From the NCBI RefSeq assembly GCF_024158915.1, contig NZ_JAMZGF010000031.1, forward strand, positions 1 through 58,838: a stretch of DNA of 58,838 nt, written 5' to 3'. Each line of letters opens with the position of its first letter. Within the stretch, counting starts at the first letter, position 1. The notes under the pieces were generated by a model that was given only the letters and a program-made list of their open reading frames with translations, was not told the DNA's origin and did no database searches. This stretch comes from Chryseobacterium sp. S0630. GTDB lineage: Bacteria; Bacteroidota; Bacteroidia; Flavobacteriales; Weeksellaceae. Shown piece after piece: positions 42,589 through 52,015 of the stretch. Made by a program: the position numbers and the translations under genes.

Positions 42589-43227
42589 TTAGGCGTATTT
42601 AATCATGATGTTCTCAATCGTATTGGCAACATCTTCTGCTTTGTCGGTTACAATTTCAAGGTAGTTTAATACGGATGAAACTTTAATAATGTTGATGGCA
42701 TCATTGGTTTCAAATAATTCTACCATTGAGTTGGAAAGCAAATCGTCAGCAATATTCTCAATAGAGTTCACCTTAATACAAGCCTCTTTCACCTGTTCCA
42801 TATTTTTGAACCCTTTAAGGTTTTTCATTGCATTCTGAATTTCAAGACATGCTTTGTGGATCAATAAAGAGAAGTCTGAATAAGCCTTCATCTCAGGTGA
42901 TTTGTAAAGGAAAATATATTTTGTGGATGCGTAGATATAATCAGCGATATCATCAAGCCCTGTTGCCAGTGTGTGAATGTCTTCACGGTCAAAAGGTGTA
43001 ATGAAGTTCTTTCCTAGTTCTACGAAGATTTCGTGAGTAAGTTCATCATTCTTGTGTTCAAAGTCGCTCATTTTCTTCAACATTGAATCGTCATTAAGAT
43101 CGAAATCCTTGATTCCTGTGTTGAATTCTTCTGACATTGCAACTAGATTTTCAGTTACTTTTTCGAAAAGTACAAAGAAGATTTTATCTTTTGGTTGAAA
43201 AGCGTGGAAAATATTACCAATTCCCAT
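42589..43227 (-). CDS. DUF47 family Pit accessory protein
   Basis: A 212-aa helical cytosolic protein of the DUF47/PhoU-like family (TIGR00153 type): VTENLVAMSEEFNTGIKDFD, EHKNDELTHEIFVELGKNFI, TPFDREDIHTLATGLDDIADYI. In this family the protein regulates the neighbouring PiT carrier. First gene of the two-gene operon. Confidence 0.9.
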   Translation of the reverse strand: MGIGNIFHAFQPKDKIFFVLFEKVTENLVAMSEEFNTGIKDFDLNDDSMLKKMSDFEHKNDELTHEIFVELGKNFITPFDREDIHTLATGLDDIADYIYASTKYIFLYKSPEMKAYSDFSLLIHKACLEIQNAMKNLKGFKNMEQVKEACIKVNSIENIADDLLSNSMVELFETNDAINIIKVSSVLNYLEIVTDKAEDVANTIENIMIKYA

Positions 43228-43335
43228 TTTTTAGTATTTATAATTCGTGTGCAAATTTCTTAAAAAAGGATTGTACGTGAAACTATATAACATTAAGTTT
43301 TGTTAACATTCGCTTAACTACTGATTATCAAATAA

Positions 43336-43364
43336 AAAAACCGGCATTAATGCCGGTTTTGTAT
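43336..43364. terminator. terminator after the CsdA-like helicase gene
   Basis: The hairpin AACCGGCATTAATGCCGGTT (43339-43358) is flanked by an A run and a T run. It is placed just past the helicase stop codon and can act in either direction. Confidence 0.85.
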
Positions 43365-43378
43365 GGTATAAGAAGAGA

Positions 43379-45088
43379 TTAGTTTGCTACTTCAGCTCTC
43401 ATATCTTTTCCTTTGAACTTCATCGATTGAATATTGCTCAAAACATTGTCTTTGAACGATTTTTCAACTTCGAAGAAAGAGAATTTCTCAAGGATCTCGA
43501 TATCACCGATTTCAGCTCTTTTCTTGCTTTTTCCGCCAGCAGTAGCTTTGTTGATAATATCTAAAACATCAAGTTTCTTCAAGTGGTCTTTTTTACCAAG
43601 GTTGAAGAAGAATCTTACCATGTTTTCATCTCTTCTTCTTGGCTTTCCGCCACGATCTCTGTCTCTTCCACGCTCTCCACGCTCTCCTCTATCTCTGTCG
43701 CGACCTCTATCTCTGTCTCTGTCACGTCCACGGTCTCTTCTTGAGTAGTCGTCATCTCTGTTGCTTAATTTCTGCTCAACAAGGTCGTGCTTGTCTTTGT
43801 AGTATAAAGCAAGATCCTTCAACTGGAACTGTAGAAGCTGATGTACCAGTTCTTCTTTTGTAAAGTTGCTCAGATCCGGGATTAAGCTATCATCAAATTC
43901 GAAAAGATCTTCGTGCTCCGTCAATAGTTTTTCGAATACACCTCCTACCTGAGCTTTGATAATATCTTCACCTGTAGGGATAAATCTTTCGTTGATCTCA
44001 ATTTTTGTTGCAGATTTGATCTGTTTCAGCTTTCTGCTTTCTTCAGGCTTGATTAAAGCCATAGAAATACCATCTTTTCCGGCTCTACCTGTTCTTCCGC
44101 TTCTGTGAACGAATACTTCAGGATCATCTGGTAAAGAGAAGTGAATAACGTGAGTTAAAGAGTTTACATCCAATCCTCTTGCTGCCACGTCTGTCGCTAC
44201 AAGAATATCAATGTTTTTCAATCTGAATTTCTTCATTACCGTATCTCTCTGTGCCTGAGAAAGATCACCATGAAGAGCATCAGCTGCATATCCGTTCTGC
44301 ATTAAGAAATCAGCAACCTCCTGAGTTTCCATTCTCGTTCTACAGAAGATGATGGAGTACTGGTTAGGGTTTGCATCGATAAGTCTCTTCAATGCTTCTT
44401 TTTTCTGACGGTATCCTACAACATAGTATTCGTGAGTAATGTTCTTCTTCACTTCGTTGATAGAACCTACTGAAATACGATGTGGCTTTGTAAGATAATT
44501 TTTAGAAATTCTTTCCACTTCTTTATTCATCGTTGCAGAGAATAAGAAAGTTTGTTTCGTTTCCGGAGTTTCGCTTAGAATGGTTTCCAATTCATCCTTG
44601 AATCCCATAGAAAGCATTTCATCAGCTTCGTCTAATACTAACCAATGAATCGCAGAAAAGTCTAATGCTTTTCTGTTGATAAGATCAATTACTCTTCCCG
44701 GAGTTCCCACGATAATTTGTGGTTTGTCCTTCAAAGATCTCATCTGCTCTACAATACTACTTCCACCATAAACCGCAGTTGTCTTGATGTCTTTCATATA
44801 CTTAGAGTAATTCTTTATGTCCTTCGAAATCTGAAGACATAATTCCCGTGTCGGACAAAGCACCAATAATTGGATTTTGCGACTCGTATCGTCAATCATA
44901 TCCAAAATCGGAAGCGAAAACGCTGCTGTTTTGCCTGTCCCTGTCTGCGCAAGTGCGATCAAGTCGCGAATATCTGAAAGAATAAAAGGGATAGTCTGTT
45001 TTTGGATTTCTGTTGGGCTTTCGTAACCCAGTTCGCCAATTGCCTTAAGGATATCAGGACTTAAATTGGTTTCCGTAAATAAATTCAT
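43379..45088 (-). CDS. DEAD-box RNA helicase, DeaD/CsdA-like
   Basis: A 569-aa RNA helicase. The Q-motif is YESPTEIQKQTIP, motif [12 protein letters not shown], motif II VLDEADEML, motif III FSATMNKEV and motif [13 protein letters not shown] strongly charged stretch of Arg-Asp-Arg-Gly units (about residues 448-485) follows, then a C-terminal RNA-binding domain (DbpA/DeaD C-domain: MVRFFFNLGKKDHLKKLDVL). This layout fits DeaD, active in ribosome assembly and cold growth. A -7 box TATCTTTG lies at 45109-45116 on the minus strand. Confidence 0.92.
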   Translation of the reverse strand: MNLFTETNLSPDILKAIGELGYESPTEIQKQTIPFILSDIRDLIALAQTGTGKTAAFSLPILDMIDDTSRKIQLLVLCPTRELCLQISKDIKNYSKYMKDIKTTAVYGGSSIVEQMRSLKDKPQIIVGTPGRVIDLINRKALDFSAIHWLVLDEADEMLSMGFKDELETILSETPETKQTFLFSATMNKEVERISKNYLTKPHRISVGSINEVKKNITHEYYVVGYRQKKEALKRLIDANPNQYSIIFCRTRMETQEVADFLMQNGYAADALHGDLSQAQRDTVMKKFRLKNIDILVATDVAARGLDVNSLTHVIHFSLPDDPEVFVHRSGRTGRAGKDGISMALIKPEESRKLKQIKSATKIEINERFIPTGEDIIKAQVGGVFEKLLTEHEDLFEFDDSLIPDLSNFTKEELVHQLLQFQLKDLALYYKDKHDLVEQKLSNRDDDYSRRDRGRDRDRDRGRDRDRGERGERGRDRDRGGKPRRRDENMVRFFFNLGKKDHLKKLDVLDIINKATAGGKSKKRAEIGDIEILEKFSFFEVEKSFKDNVLSNIQSMKFKGKDMRAEVAN

Positions 45089-45108
45089 TAACTATTTTAA
45101 AATTTTTG

Positions 45109-45116
45109 CAAAGATA
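45109..45116 (-). promoter_or_regulatory. -7 box for the DeaD-like helicase gene
   Basis: The minus strand reads TATCTTTG 21 bases before the ATG. The spacing to any TTTG upstream is not ideal. The remaining spacer to the efflux operon (to 45315) is AT-rich with no other structure seen. Confidence 0.4.
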
Positions 45117-45315
45117 CAATAAATATTTGATTTGTTTTTGAATAAATTTTTAAATATCCAAACTTAAATTCACAATCCTTTAATATATTTTTAATTTTTG
45201 GAAAATTAAATCTAAAAAAACAAGCCTTAGGTTAAAAAGTTGTTAAACATTGTTTTTTTTTATTAAATTGGATTGATTTTTTCTGTGAAATTTATGAATT
45301 TTCAAAAATAAAGCC

Positions 45316-46626
45316 ATGAAAAGCAAATTTTTCTTTTTGATATTCTCGTGCATAGTCGTTGAAATATTTGCCCAAACACCCAATTATCCGTCCGCCTGGA
45401 CTCTGGAAAATTGTATTGAATACGCCAAAGAAAATAATATTTCCATCAATTCCCTCAGGCTTTCAAAAAATTCTGCCCAACAGGATCTTCTTCAGGCAAA
45501 AGACGCCAAATATCCCAACGTAAGCGGAACCGTTTCACAAGGACTTTTTGCTCTTAACGGAAGTGACGGACTTCACATGACCGGAGCACAATCCCAAAGC
45601 ATCGGAGCCAATTCTTCCATAACCCTTTATCATGCCAACTATATTAAAAACAATGAAGCATCTAAGAATCTTCTGGTGCAAATGGCAGATTTGTCTGTAC
45701 AGGAATCCGAAAATAATATAACACTCAATATCACCCAGGCCTATCTCAATATTCTGATGAACCAGGAAAACATCGTTTCTCTTGAAAATGTTCTGAAGAC
45801 TACACAAACTCAGTTAAAACAAGGCGACCAGCTGTATAAAGCCGGAAGTCTTTCCAAATTAAATTATCTTCAGATCCAGTCTCAGGTTGCCCAGGATCAA
45901 TACAACCTGGTTGCCGCTCAGAATAATCTACGGACCAATACTGTTAACTTAAAACAAATTCTGCAGCTGCCTTCCGGTTATGATTTTCAGATTGTAAAAC
46001 CTGACAGTATTATCGTTGATGACCAGTTGAACCCCTTACAAGATGTTCAAAATCTGGCACAAAATCAACGTCCGGAAGTAAAATACGGTGAATTGAATGT
46101 AGAAAATTCCAACACGAATCTGAAAATAGCGAAGGCCTCTATTCAGCCTACTTTGAGTTTAGTTGGAAACATTTCCACCAATTATTCCAACGGAAACGGA
46201 AATTATTTTAACCAACTGGGAAACAATTTTTATATGCCCATCGGATTAAGTCTTGGCATTCCGATTTACAACAACAGAATTTACAAAACACAGATTGAAA
46301 AATCAAAAATCGCCATTGAACAGGCCAATCTTGACTTACAGAACACCAAAACAATTCTGAATCAGCAGGTAGAACAATCTTACATCAATTTTCAGAATGC
46401 TTTGTCACAATATGATTCTGCCTCCCAACAAATGGACATTAGCAAGCAGAGCTATGATATTGTGAATGCCCAGATGAAAATCGGAAGCATTGATTATGTA
46501 CAGCTTCAGCAACAACGATTGCTTTATATACAGTCTGTTCAGAATTATCTTCAGGCAAAATATACGGCAATTCTCAATAAACAGATCTACGAATTTTACG
46601 CAGGTAACCCTATAAATCTAAAGTAA
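45316..46626 (+). CDS. TolC-family outer-membrane efflux protein
   Basis: A 436-aa exported trimeric channel component. The signal peptide is MKSKFFFLIFSCIVVEIFAQ. Two OEP repeats follow: residues about 30-230 (WTLENCIEYAKENN, QLYKAGSLSKLNYLQIQSQ) and about 240-430 (GSIDYVQLQQQRLLYIQS). First gene of a four-gene efflux operon with a 3-base gap to the adaptor gene. Confidence 0.92.
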   Translation: MKSKFFFLIFSCIVVEIFAQTPNYPSAWTLENCIEYAKENNISINSLRLSKNSAQQDLLQAKDAKYPNVSGTVSQGLFALNGSDGLHMTGAQSQSIGANSSITLYHANYIKNNEASKNLLVQMADLSVQESENNITLNITQAYLNILMNQENIVSLENVLKTTQTQLKQGDQLYKAGSLSKLNYLQIQSQVAQDQYNLVAAQNNLRTNTVNLKQILQLPSGYDFQIVKPDSIIVDDQLNPLQDVQNLAQNQRPEVKYGELNVENSNTNLKIAKASIQPTLSLVGNISTNYSNGNGNYFNQLGNNFYMPIGLSLGIPIYNNRIYKTQIEKSKIAIEQANLDLQNTKTILNQQVEQSYINFQNALSQYDSASQQMDISKQSYDIVNAQMKIGSIDYVQLQQQRLLYIQSVQNYLQAKYTAILNKQIYEFYAGNPINLK

Positions 46627-46629
46627 GCT

Positions 46630-47898
46630 ATGAAAACAAAGAATAAAAAATGGTTGTACTGGATTGTGGGCGGCATCATTGTGATAGGTGCAGTCTGGTT
46701 TTTCTTCATTCGGGAAAAAGAAATAAAAATTCAGCTGGAAACAGTGAAGCCTGAAATGGGAGAAATTTCAAATTCCATTACGGCTACAGGAACTATTCAG
46801 CCTGTAGATACGGTTGCAGTAGGTACTCAGGTATCGGGAATCATTAAAAATATTTATGTTGATTTTAATTCAACCGTAAAAAAAGGTCAATTACTGGCCA
46901 CTTTAGATCCGGATCTGCTTCAGTTTCAGTCGGAGCAAATCAAAGCCAACCTTCAAAATGCAAAAAGCAATCTTGCTTACAATGAAATCAATATCAACAG
47001 ACAGTCTCAACTGTACAAAGTGGGCGCTATCAGCAAAGCGGATTATGATGTTGCCACCAATCAGTACAATGCAGCAAAAGCACAGGTAGGTTCAGTGAAT
47101 GCTCAGCTTTCCACTGCTAATAAAAATCTGTCGTTAACTAATATTTATTCTCCCATTGACGGAACGGTACTCAACAGAAATGTAAGCGAAGGACAGACAG
47201 TGGCCTCAAGCTTCAGTACTCCTACCCTTTTCAGTATTGCCAAAGATCTTACCAAGATGAGAGTTCGGGCATCGGTAGATGAAGCAGATATCGGAAATGT
47301 AAAAGTAGGTCAGAAAGCCACATTTACAGTAGATGCATTTCCGGATGAGACTTTTGATGGTGAAGTATCGGAAGTTCGTCTTCATCCTACCGTTTCATCA
47401 AATGTTGTGAATTATACCACCATCATCAATGCAGATAATTCAAGCTTAAAACTGAAGCCGGGAATGACAGCCAATATCACAATTTACACTCAGGTTTTAG
47501 ACAACATTATGAAAATTCCTGTGGCGGCTACCAGTTTCAGACCTGACAGTCTGGTGATTAAAAAATACAAAGTAAACGCTCCGTTTGCCAATGGTAAAAA
47601 ACATGAAAAAGGCCAATGGAAAAATCCAAACAAAGGAACTGAAAACAAAAATGAAGCTGCAGTATGGGTGATCACAAAAGACAGTACCATTTCCCGTAAA
47701 AAGATAAAAACAGGAATGGATAATGACACCGAAATACAGGTTATTTCAGGATTAAATAAAAACGACAATATCATCACCGGCTATAAAGTTCTGTCAAAAA
47801 AATCTTCCGGTGGACAAGCTAAAAGTCCTTTCATGCCTCAAAGAAGAGGTAGTGGAAACAACAGAAACAGCAGTGGCGGCGGTGGCGGACCAAGATAA
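46630..47898 (+). CDS. periplasmic adaptor (MacA-like membrane fusion protein)
   Basis: A 422-aa adaptor anchored by an N-terminal helix (residues about 9-27). The lipoyl half motifs are GTQVSGIIKNIYVDFNSTVKKG and YSPIDGTVLNRNVSEGQTVASS, with a helical hairpin between (about 105-175). Beta-barrel and membrane-proximal domains follow (VRASVDEADIGNVKVGQKAT). The C-terminus ends in a glycine-rich tail. It joins the TolC channel to the MacB-type transporter encoded next. Confidence 0.92.
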   Translation: MKTKNKKWLYWIVGGIIVIGAVWFFFIREKEIKIQLETVKPEMGEISNSITATGTIQPVDTVAVGTQVSGIIKNIYVDFNSTVKKGQLLATLDPDLLQFQSEQIKANLQNAKSNLAYNEININRQSQLYKVGAISKADYDVATNQYNAAKAQVGSVNAQLSTANKNLSLTNIYSPIDGTVLNRNVSEGQTVASSFSTPTLFSIAKDLTKMRVRASVDEADIGNVKVGQKATFTVDAFPDETFDGEVSEVRLHPTVSSNVVNYTTIINADNSSLKLKPGMTANITIYTQVLDNIMKIPVAATSFRPDSLVIKKYKVNAPFANGKKHEKGQWKNPNKGTENKNEAAVWVITKDSTISRKKIKTGMDNDTEIQVISGLNKNDNIITGYKVLSKKSSGGQAKSPFMPQRRGSGNNRNSSGGGGGPR

Positions 47899-47950
47899 TA
47901 AGAATTTTATACTCCTAACCAATCAACCAGCAAACCTAAAACAAAAAGTC

Positions 47951-48700
47951 ATGGCAGAAAAAATTCTTGAGATCATGGATCTGAAAAGAGAATTCAGGAT
48001 GGGCGAAGAAGTTGTTCATGCACTGAAAGGCGTAACATTCACAGTAGAAAGAGGTGAATTTGTTACCATTATGGGAAGCAGTGGTTCAGGAAAATCTACC
48101 TTACTGAATATTATTGGCTGCCTGGACAAGCCATCAGGAGGAGACTATATTCTGGATGGTGTCAATATTAAAAATCTTGATCGTGATGAGCTGGCTGTTC
48201 TCAGAAATCAGAAAATAGGGTTTGTATTTCAGTCTTACAATCTCCTTCCCAGAACTACGGCAAAAGAGAATGTGGAACTTCCTCTTCTTTATAATTCAAA
48301 AATATCTACAGAAGAACGCCACAAAAGAGCCATAGATGCTTTGACAGCAGTAAAATTAGAGAGCAGGATTGACCATCTTCCCAATCAGATGTCGGGAGGG
48401 CAACAACAAAGAGTAGCTATAGCCAGAGCTTTGGTAAATGAACCTGTGATGATTCTTGCAGATGAAGCCACAGGAAATCTGGACACCAGAACCTCCTATG
48501 AAATTATGGCGCTTATGCAGGATCTTCACCATCAGGGACGAACCATTGTTTTTGTAACCCACGAACCTGATATTGCCACTTTCAGCAGCAGAACGGTTAC
48601 CCTTCGGGATGGGAAAGTGATTAAAGACATCCAAAATGACAATATAAAATCAGCCAAAGAAGCATTGGAAAATCTTCCGGTAAATGATGATTACAGATAA
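47951..48700 (+). CDS. ABC transporter ATPase (MacB-like)
   Basis: A 249-aa ATPase. Walker A is [12 protein letters not shown], the signature [16 protein letters not shown] and Walker [15 protein letters not shown], typical of the LolD/MacB family. An ORF start at 47810 lies inside the adaptor gene, and the ATG at 47951 ([11 protein letters not shown]) fits the family. The ATPase and permease are split into two genes here, while in E. coli MacB they are fused. Confidence 0.93.
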   Translation: MAEKILEIMDLKREFRMGEEVVHALKGVTFTVERGEFVTIMGSSGSGKSTLLNIIGCLDKPSGGDYILDGVNIKNLDRDELAVLRNQKIGFVFQSYNLLPRTTAKENVELPLLYNSKISTEERHKRAIDALTAVKLESRIDHLPNQMSGGQQQRVAIARALVNEPVMILADEATGNLDTRTSYEIMALMQDLHHQGRTIVFVTHEPDIATFSSRTVTLRDGKVIKDIQNDNIKSAKEALENLPVNDDYR

Positions 48701-48722
48701 AGTAAACTAAAAATTTATTACA

Positions 48723-49952
48723 ATGAACCTCTCAAACCTCTTCAGAATTGCCTGGAAAGCCCTTTTAAGAAATAAGCTTCGTGCGTTTTTAACGATGCTA
48801 GGTATTATTATTGGTGTGGCTTCAGTGATCGCAATGACCGCCATTGGAGAAGGTTCAAAAAAAAGCATCAGCGACCAGCTTTCTTCGATGGGCTCTAATA
48901 TGATTACCATCCGTCCGTCCAGCAATGTGAATGTTTCAGGAGGTGCCAGAATTGGAGCTTCCGGATTACAGACTTTGAGACCACAGGATGCAGACGCCAT
49001 TTCAAAAGGAGCTCCTGATGTTTCTTACGTCTCCCCTGCAGTACAAACCAACGGACAATCCATCAACGGAGCGAATAACTGGCCTACGCAGCTGCAGGGC
49101 GTGAATGAGGAATATTTCAGCATCAGAGACTGGAGTATTGCAGAAGGCAATCTTTTCACCAAAAAAGATGTCACTTCATCTAATAAAGTTTGTCTTCTCG
49201 GACAGACGGTTTACAATAATTTATTTCCCAACGGTGAAGATGCCGTAGGAAGCATCATCAGATTCAATAAAGTTCCTATGAAAGTGATTGGAATTCTGGC
49301 TCCAAAAGGGTCTAATGCCTTCGGGCAGGATCAGGATGATGTAATAATCGCCCCGTTCAATACCGTTCAGAGAAGATTTTTAGGAATAACCTATGTTCAG
49401 ACCATTTATGCCGCTTCTTCGAATGAAAACACATCACAACAGGCCACCGATCAGGTTTCAGAGATTCTGAGAAAACAGCATAAACTACCTGCAGACGGAA
49501 ATAATGATGATTTCAGCGTGAGAACTCAGGCAGAGCTTATCTCAACCATGAGTTCTACCAGTCAGCTTCTGACTGTACTTTTATCTGCTATTGCCGGAAT
49601 TTCCCTTATTGTAGGAGGCATCGGAATCATGAATATTATGTACGTTTCTGTAACAGAACGAACTAAAGAAATTGGATTGAGAATGTCTATCGGAGCAAGA
49701 GGAAAAGATATTTTGTATCAGTTTCTTATTGAAGCAGTACTGATCAGCATTACCGGTGGAATTCTTGGGGTACTTTTAGGCATCCTTTCTTCGGAACTGG
49801 TTACTTTTTTCCTTTCATGGCCAACTTTTATTACAGAATCTTCCATTATTGTTTCGTTCATTGTATGTGCTGTAACAGGAGTATTTTTCGGATATTACCC
49901 AGCATTGAAAGCTTCAAAACTAGATCCAATCGAGGCATTGAGATATGAATAG
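48723..49952 (+). CDS. ABC transporter permease (MacB-like, FtsX domain)
   Basis: A 409-aa permease. The N-terminal helix includes KLRAFLTMLGIIIGVASVIAM. A MacB-type periplasmic domain covers residues about 45-260. The C-terminal FtsX domain has three helices (GGIGIMNIMYVSVTERTKEI is the signature). Last gene of the operon, which is expected to export peptides, lipids or macrolide-like drugs from the periplasm. Substrate unknown. Confidence 0.93.
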   Translation: MNLSNLFRIAWKALLRNKLRAFLTMLGIIIGVASVIAMTAIGEGSKKSISDQLSSMGSNMITIRPSSNVNVSGGARIGASGLQTLRPQDADAISKGAPDVSYVSPAVQTNGQSINGANNWPTQLQGVNEEYFSIRDWSIAEGNLFTKKDVTSSNKVCLLGQTVYNNLFPNGEDAVGSIIRFNKVPMKVIGILAPKGSNAFGQDQDDVIIAPFNTVQRRFLGITYVQTIYAASSNENTSQQATDQVSEILRKQHKLPADGNNDDFSVRTQAELISTMSSTSQLLTVLLSAIAGISLIVGGIGIMNIMYVSVTERTKEIGLRMSIGARGKDILYQFLIEAVLISITGGILGVLLGILSSELVTFFLSWPTFITESSIIVSFIVCAVTGVFFGYYPALKASKLDPIEALRYE

Positions 49953-49969
49953 TTTTTGTACATTTGATT

Positions 49970-50042
49970 GATGAGATTCGGGGTACGAGATTCGGGGCTT
50001 TGAGATTTTGATCCGGGATTCGGGGTACGAAGATTCCGGGTT
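49970..50042 (+). repeat. short degenerate tandem repeat
   Basis: The words GATTCGGGGTACGA, GATTCGGGGCTTTGA and GATTCGGGGTACGA recur within 73 bases after the efflux operon. No hairpin with a T run is seen. Confidence 0.55.
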
Positions 50043-50105
50043 TAGAAACCGTTTTGAATATCACTTAATAACGGAGTTATTTAGACTTATAAAAATATTG
50101 AATAT

Positions 50106-50232
50106 ATTAAAACCATTAAGAATGGATTTAGGAAATAAAGTATAGTTAAGATGAATCATTCTGATTTTTAAGCTTAAAGCGAAGCTTATCTTAATACTCT
50201 TAACACCTTAAGATAATCTTAATGTTTCAAAA
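50106..50232. repeat. inverted-end intergenic repeat, copy 3
   Basis: Ends at AACCATTAAG (50111) and TCTTAATGTTT (50217-50227). The interior words match the copies at 25941 and 26089 (AAAGTATAGTTAAGATGA, AGCGAAGCTTATCTTAATAC). With the tandem repeat before it, this fills the gap 49953-50279. Confidence 0.8.
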
Positions 50233-50279
50233 ATAAAAGTTTAAACAAGTTCAACAATAAAAAAAACACTTAACACAAT

Positions 50280-50945
50280 ATGTCTGCAAGTATTTCCTCC
50301 AAAACATTTGATTTTTTAAACAAATTAAATAAAAACAATAACCGCGATTGGTTTAATGAAAACAAAAACCTGTACACAGAGTCTCAGCAAAACGTGGTTT
50401 CATTCTTAGATGAACTCATCAGAGAGATGTCTGGTTTTGATGAAGAACTTGCTAAAATAGACAGTAAAAAAGCCTTATTCAGAATTTACAGAGACACCCG
50501 TTTTTCCAAGGACAAATCTCCTTATAAAACCAATTTCGGAGCTTCTCTGGGCATGGGAAAAGGAAATCAGAAAGGAGGTTATTATCTTCACATGGAACCA
50601 GGAAAGTCCTTTTTAGCCGGAGGAATCTACATGCCTGAATCTTCTGTCCTGAAAGATGTTCGCAAGGAGATTTCTTTGTATGGAGACGATTTTCTAAAAA
50701 TTCTCAATAATAAAGATTTCAAAAAACATTTTCCGGAGCTTGATCAGGAAGACAAACTGAAGAAAATACCTCAGGGGTTTGAAAAAGAAGATCCTATGGG
50801 AGAATATCTCAAACTTAAAAATTTTATTGTGGTCTATTCTCTGAAAGATGAGGAAGTCCTGGATAAAAATGCAGTGAAAAGCATGACCAAAGTTTTCAAA
50901 CTGATGAAACCTTTCAATGATTTCCTGAATACCCCTTTTCTTTAG
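50280..50945 (+). CDS. DUF2461 family protein
   Basis: A 221-aa soluble protein of the DUF2461/TIGR02453 family: FLNKLNKNNNRDWFNENK at the start, FRIYRDTRFSKDKSPYKTNFGASLG in the middle, and GGYYLHMEPGKSFLAGGIYMP. The motifs are well kept, but the biochemical function is unknown. It stands as a single gene. Confidence 0.92.
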   Translation: MSASISSKTFDFLNKLNKNNNRDWFNENKNLYTESQQNVVSFLDELIREMSGFDEELAKIDSKKALFRIYRDTRFSKDKSPYKTNFGASLGMGKGNQKGGYYLHMEPGKSFLAGGIYMPESSVLKDVRKEISLYGDDFLKILNNKDFKKHFPELDQEDKLKKIPQGFEKEDPMGEYLKLKNFIVVYSLKDEEVLDKNAVKSMTKVFKLMKPFNDFLNTPFL

Positions 50946-51183
50946 ACAGTTTTATTTTTCAACTACAGATCACTCGGTTTTTTGCAGATCATTGAGTGTA
51001 TTTTGGTTGAATTTCTATTTCTACAGAATGTTTTAAAGAAATGTTCAGGGTATACAGGTGTCTCTGTGACAAATCAAAAATATAGTAAAATTCAACAGGT
51101 TACAAAAACAAATTCCAGGAATCCATCCTGAAAACCAACCCATTATAATTAACATTTTTTAAGAAAAGTTTTACATTTTTACG
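50946..51183. other. spacer before fkbM
   Basis: About 240 bases with no gene recognised. AT-rich, with no repeat shared with other parts of the window and no convincing hairpin. The fkbM -7 box lies at its right edge. Confidence 0.4.
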
Positions 51184-51191
51184 TATCTTTG
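51184..51191 (+). promoter_or_regulatory. -7 box that decides the fkbM start
   Basis: TATCTTTG matches TAnnTTTG and covers the in-frame TTG at 51189. Transcription would start after it, so the ATG at 51213 is the better start. Confidence 0.5.
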
Positions 51192-51212
51192 CTGTTCGCC
51201 AAAAAGCCAAAG

Positions 51213-52007
51213 ATGTCTTTATACCAAAAAATTGCAGAGAAACTACAATACATAAGCCCGAATTTCTACAAAAAAAGATATTTTAAAGCTTTAAATAATC
51301 TTAATAAAAATAACTTTTCGGAACGTAATGTAGAACCGGAATTGGTATGGATCAAAGAATACCTTCCTAAAAATGCTGTAATACTTGATATTGGTGCCAA
51401 TGTGGGAACTTTCCTTTATCAGCTGGAAAACACCTTGAAGCATGAGCATATTTATGGTTTTGAACCTAATAAAAAGCTTTACAGAAGACTGAAAAGACTG
51501 TTTTCTGACATGCACATTCTCCCTCTGGCTCTTTCGGATGAAAACAGAATAGCAGAGTTCAAAGTACCCATTATTAATGGAAAAACGATTGCTTCCCGTG
51601 GTACTTTAAACACTTCTTACAAAGAAAAAGGAGAAGAGAAAAGCTACACGGAACAGGTAAAAGTTATTAAACTTGACGAATGGGCAGCACTGGAACATTT
51701 CAACAGACTTGATTTTATCAAAATAGATGTTGAAGGAAACGAAATAAAAACTCTTTCCGGAGCAAGAGAAACCATCAGACAATTCAAACCGACCTTAATG
51801 GTTGAAATGGAGCAAAGACACCATGAAACTCCTATATGGAATGGAATATCCGAAGTGATGAGCTGGGGATACGATGCCAGATATCTGAACAGAAACAGCT
51901 TTACGCTGGAAGATCTTACAGAAGATATCATAACACAAAATACAAACGACGAAAAAAATAAAACTCAGTACATCAACAATATTATTTTTATACCTAAAAA
52001 CATTTAA
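51213..52007 (+). CDS. FkbM family methyltransferase
   Basis: A 264-aa SAM-dependent enzyme. The SAM-binding motif is VILDIGANVGTFLYQLE, followed by IYGFEPNKKLYRRL, and the later FIKIDVEGNEIKTLSGA is the FkbM signature. FkbM enzymes O-methylate sugars in many surface polysaccharides. It is 8 bases before a flippase gene, which supports that role here. Confidence 0.85.
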   Translation: MSLYQKIAEKLQYISPNFYKKRYFKALNNLNKNNFSERNVEPELVWIKEYLPKNAVILDIGANVGTFLYQLENTLKHEHIYGFEPNKKLYRRLKRLFSDMHILPLALSDENRIAEFKVPIINGKTIASRGTLNTSYKEKGEEKSYTEQVKVIKLDEWAALEHFNRLDFIKIDVEGNEIKTLSGARETIRQFKPTLMVEMEQRHHETPIWNGISEVMSWGYDARYLNRNSFTLEDLTEDIITQNTNDEKNKTQYINNIIFIPKNI

Positions 52008-52015
52008 AACGACTT

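Noticed and set aside
43600..43750. A possible DNA repeat or CRISPR-like array in the helicase gene
   Set aside because: It encodes the Arg-Asp-Arg-Gly stretch of the DeaD-like helicase; units are short and have no spacers.
51189..51212. A longer FkbM protein from the TTG at 51189
   Set aside because: The TTG lies inside the TATCTTTG promoter box, so it would not be on the transcript.
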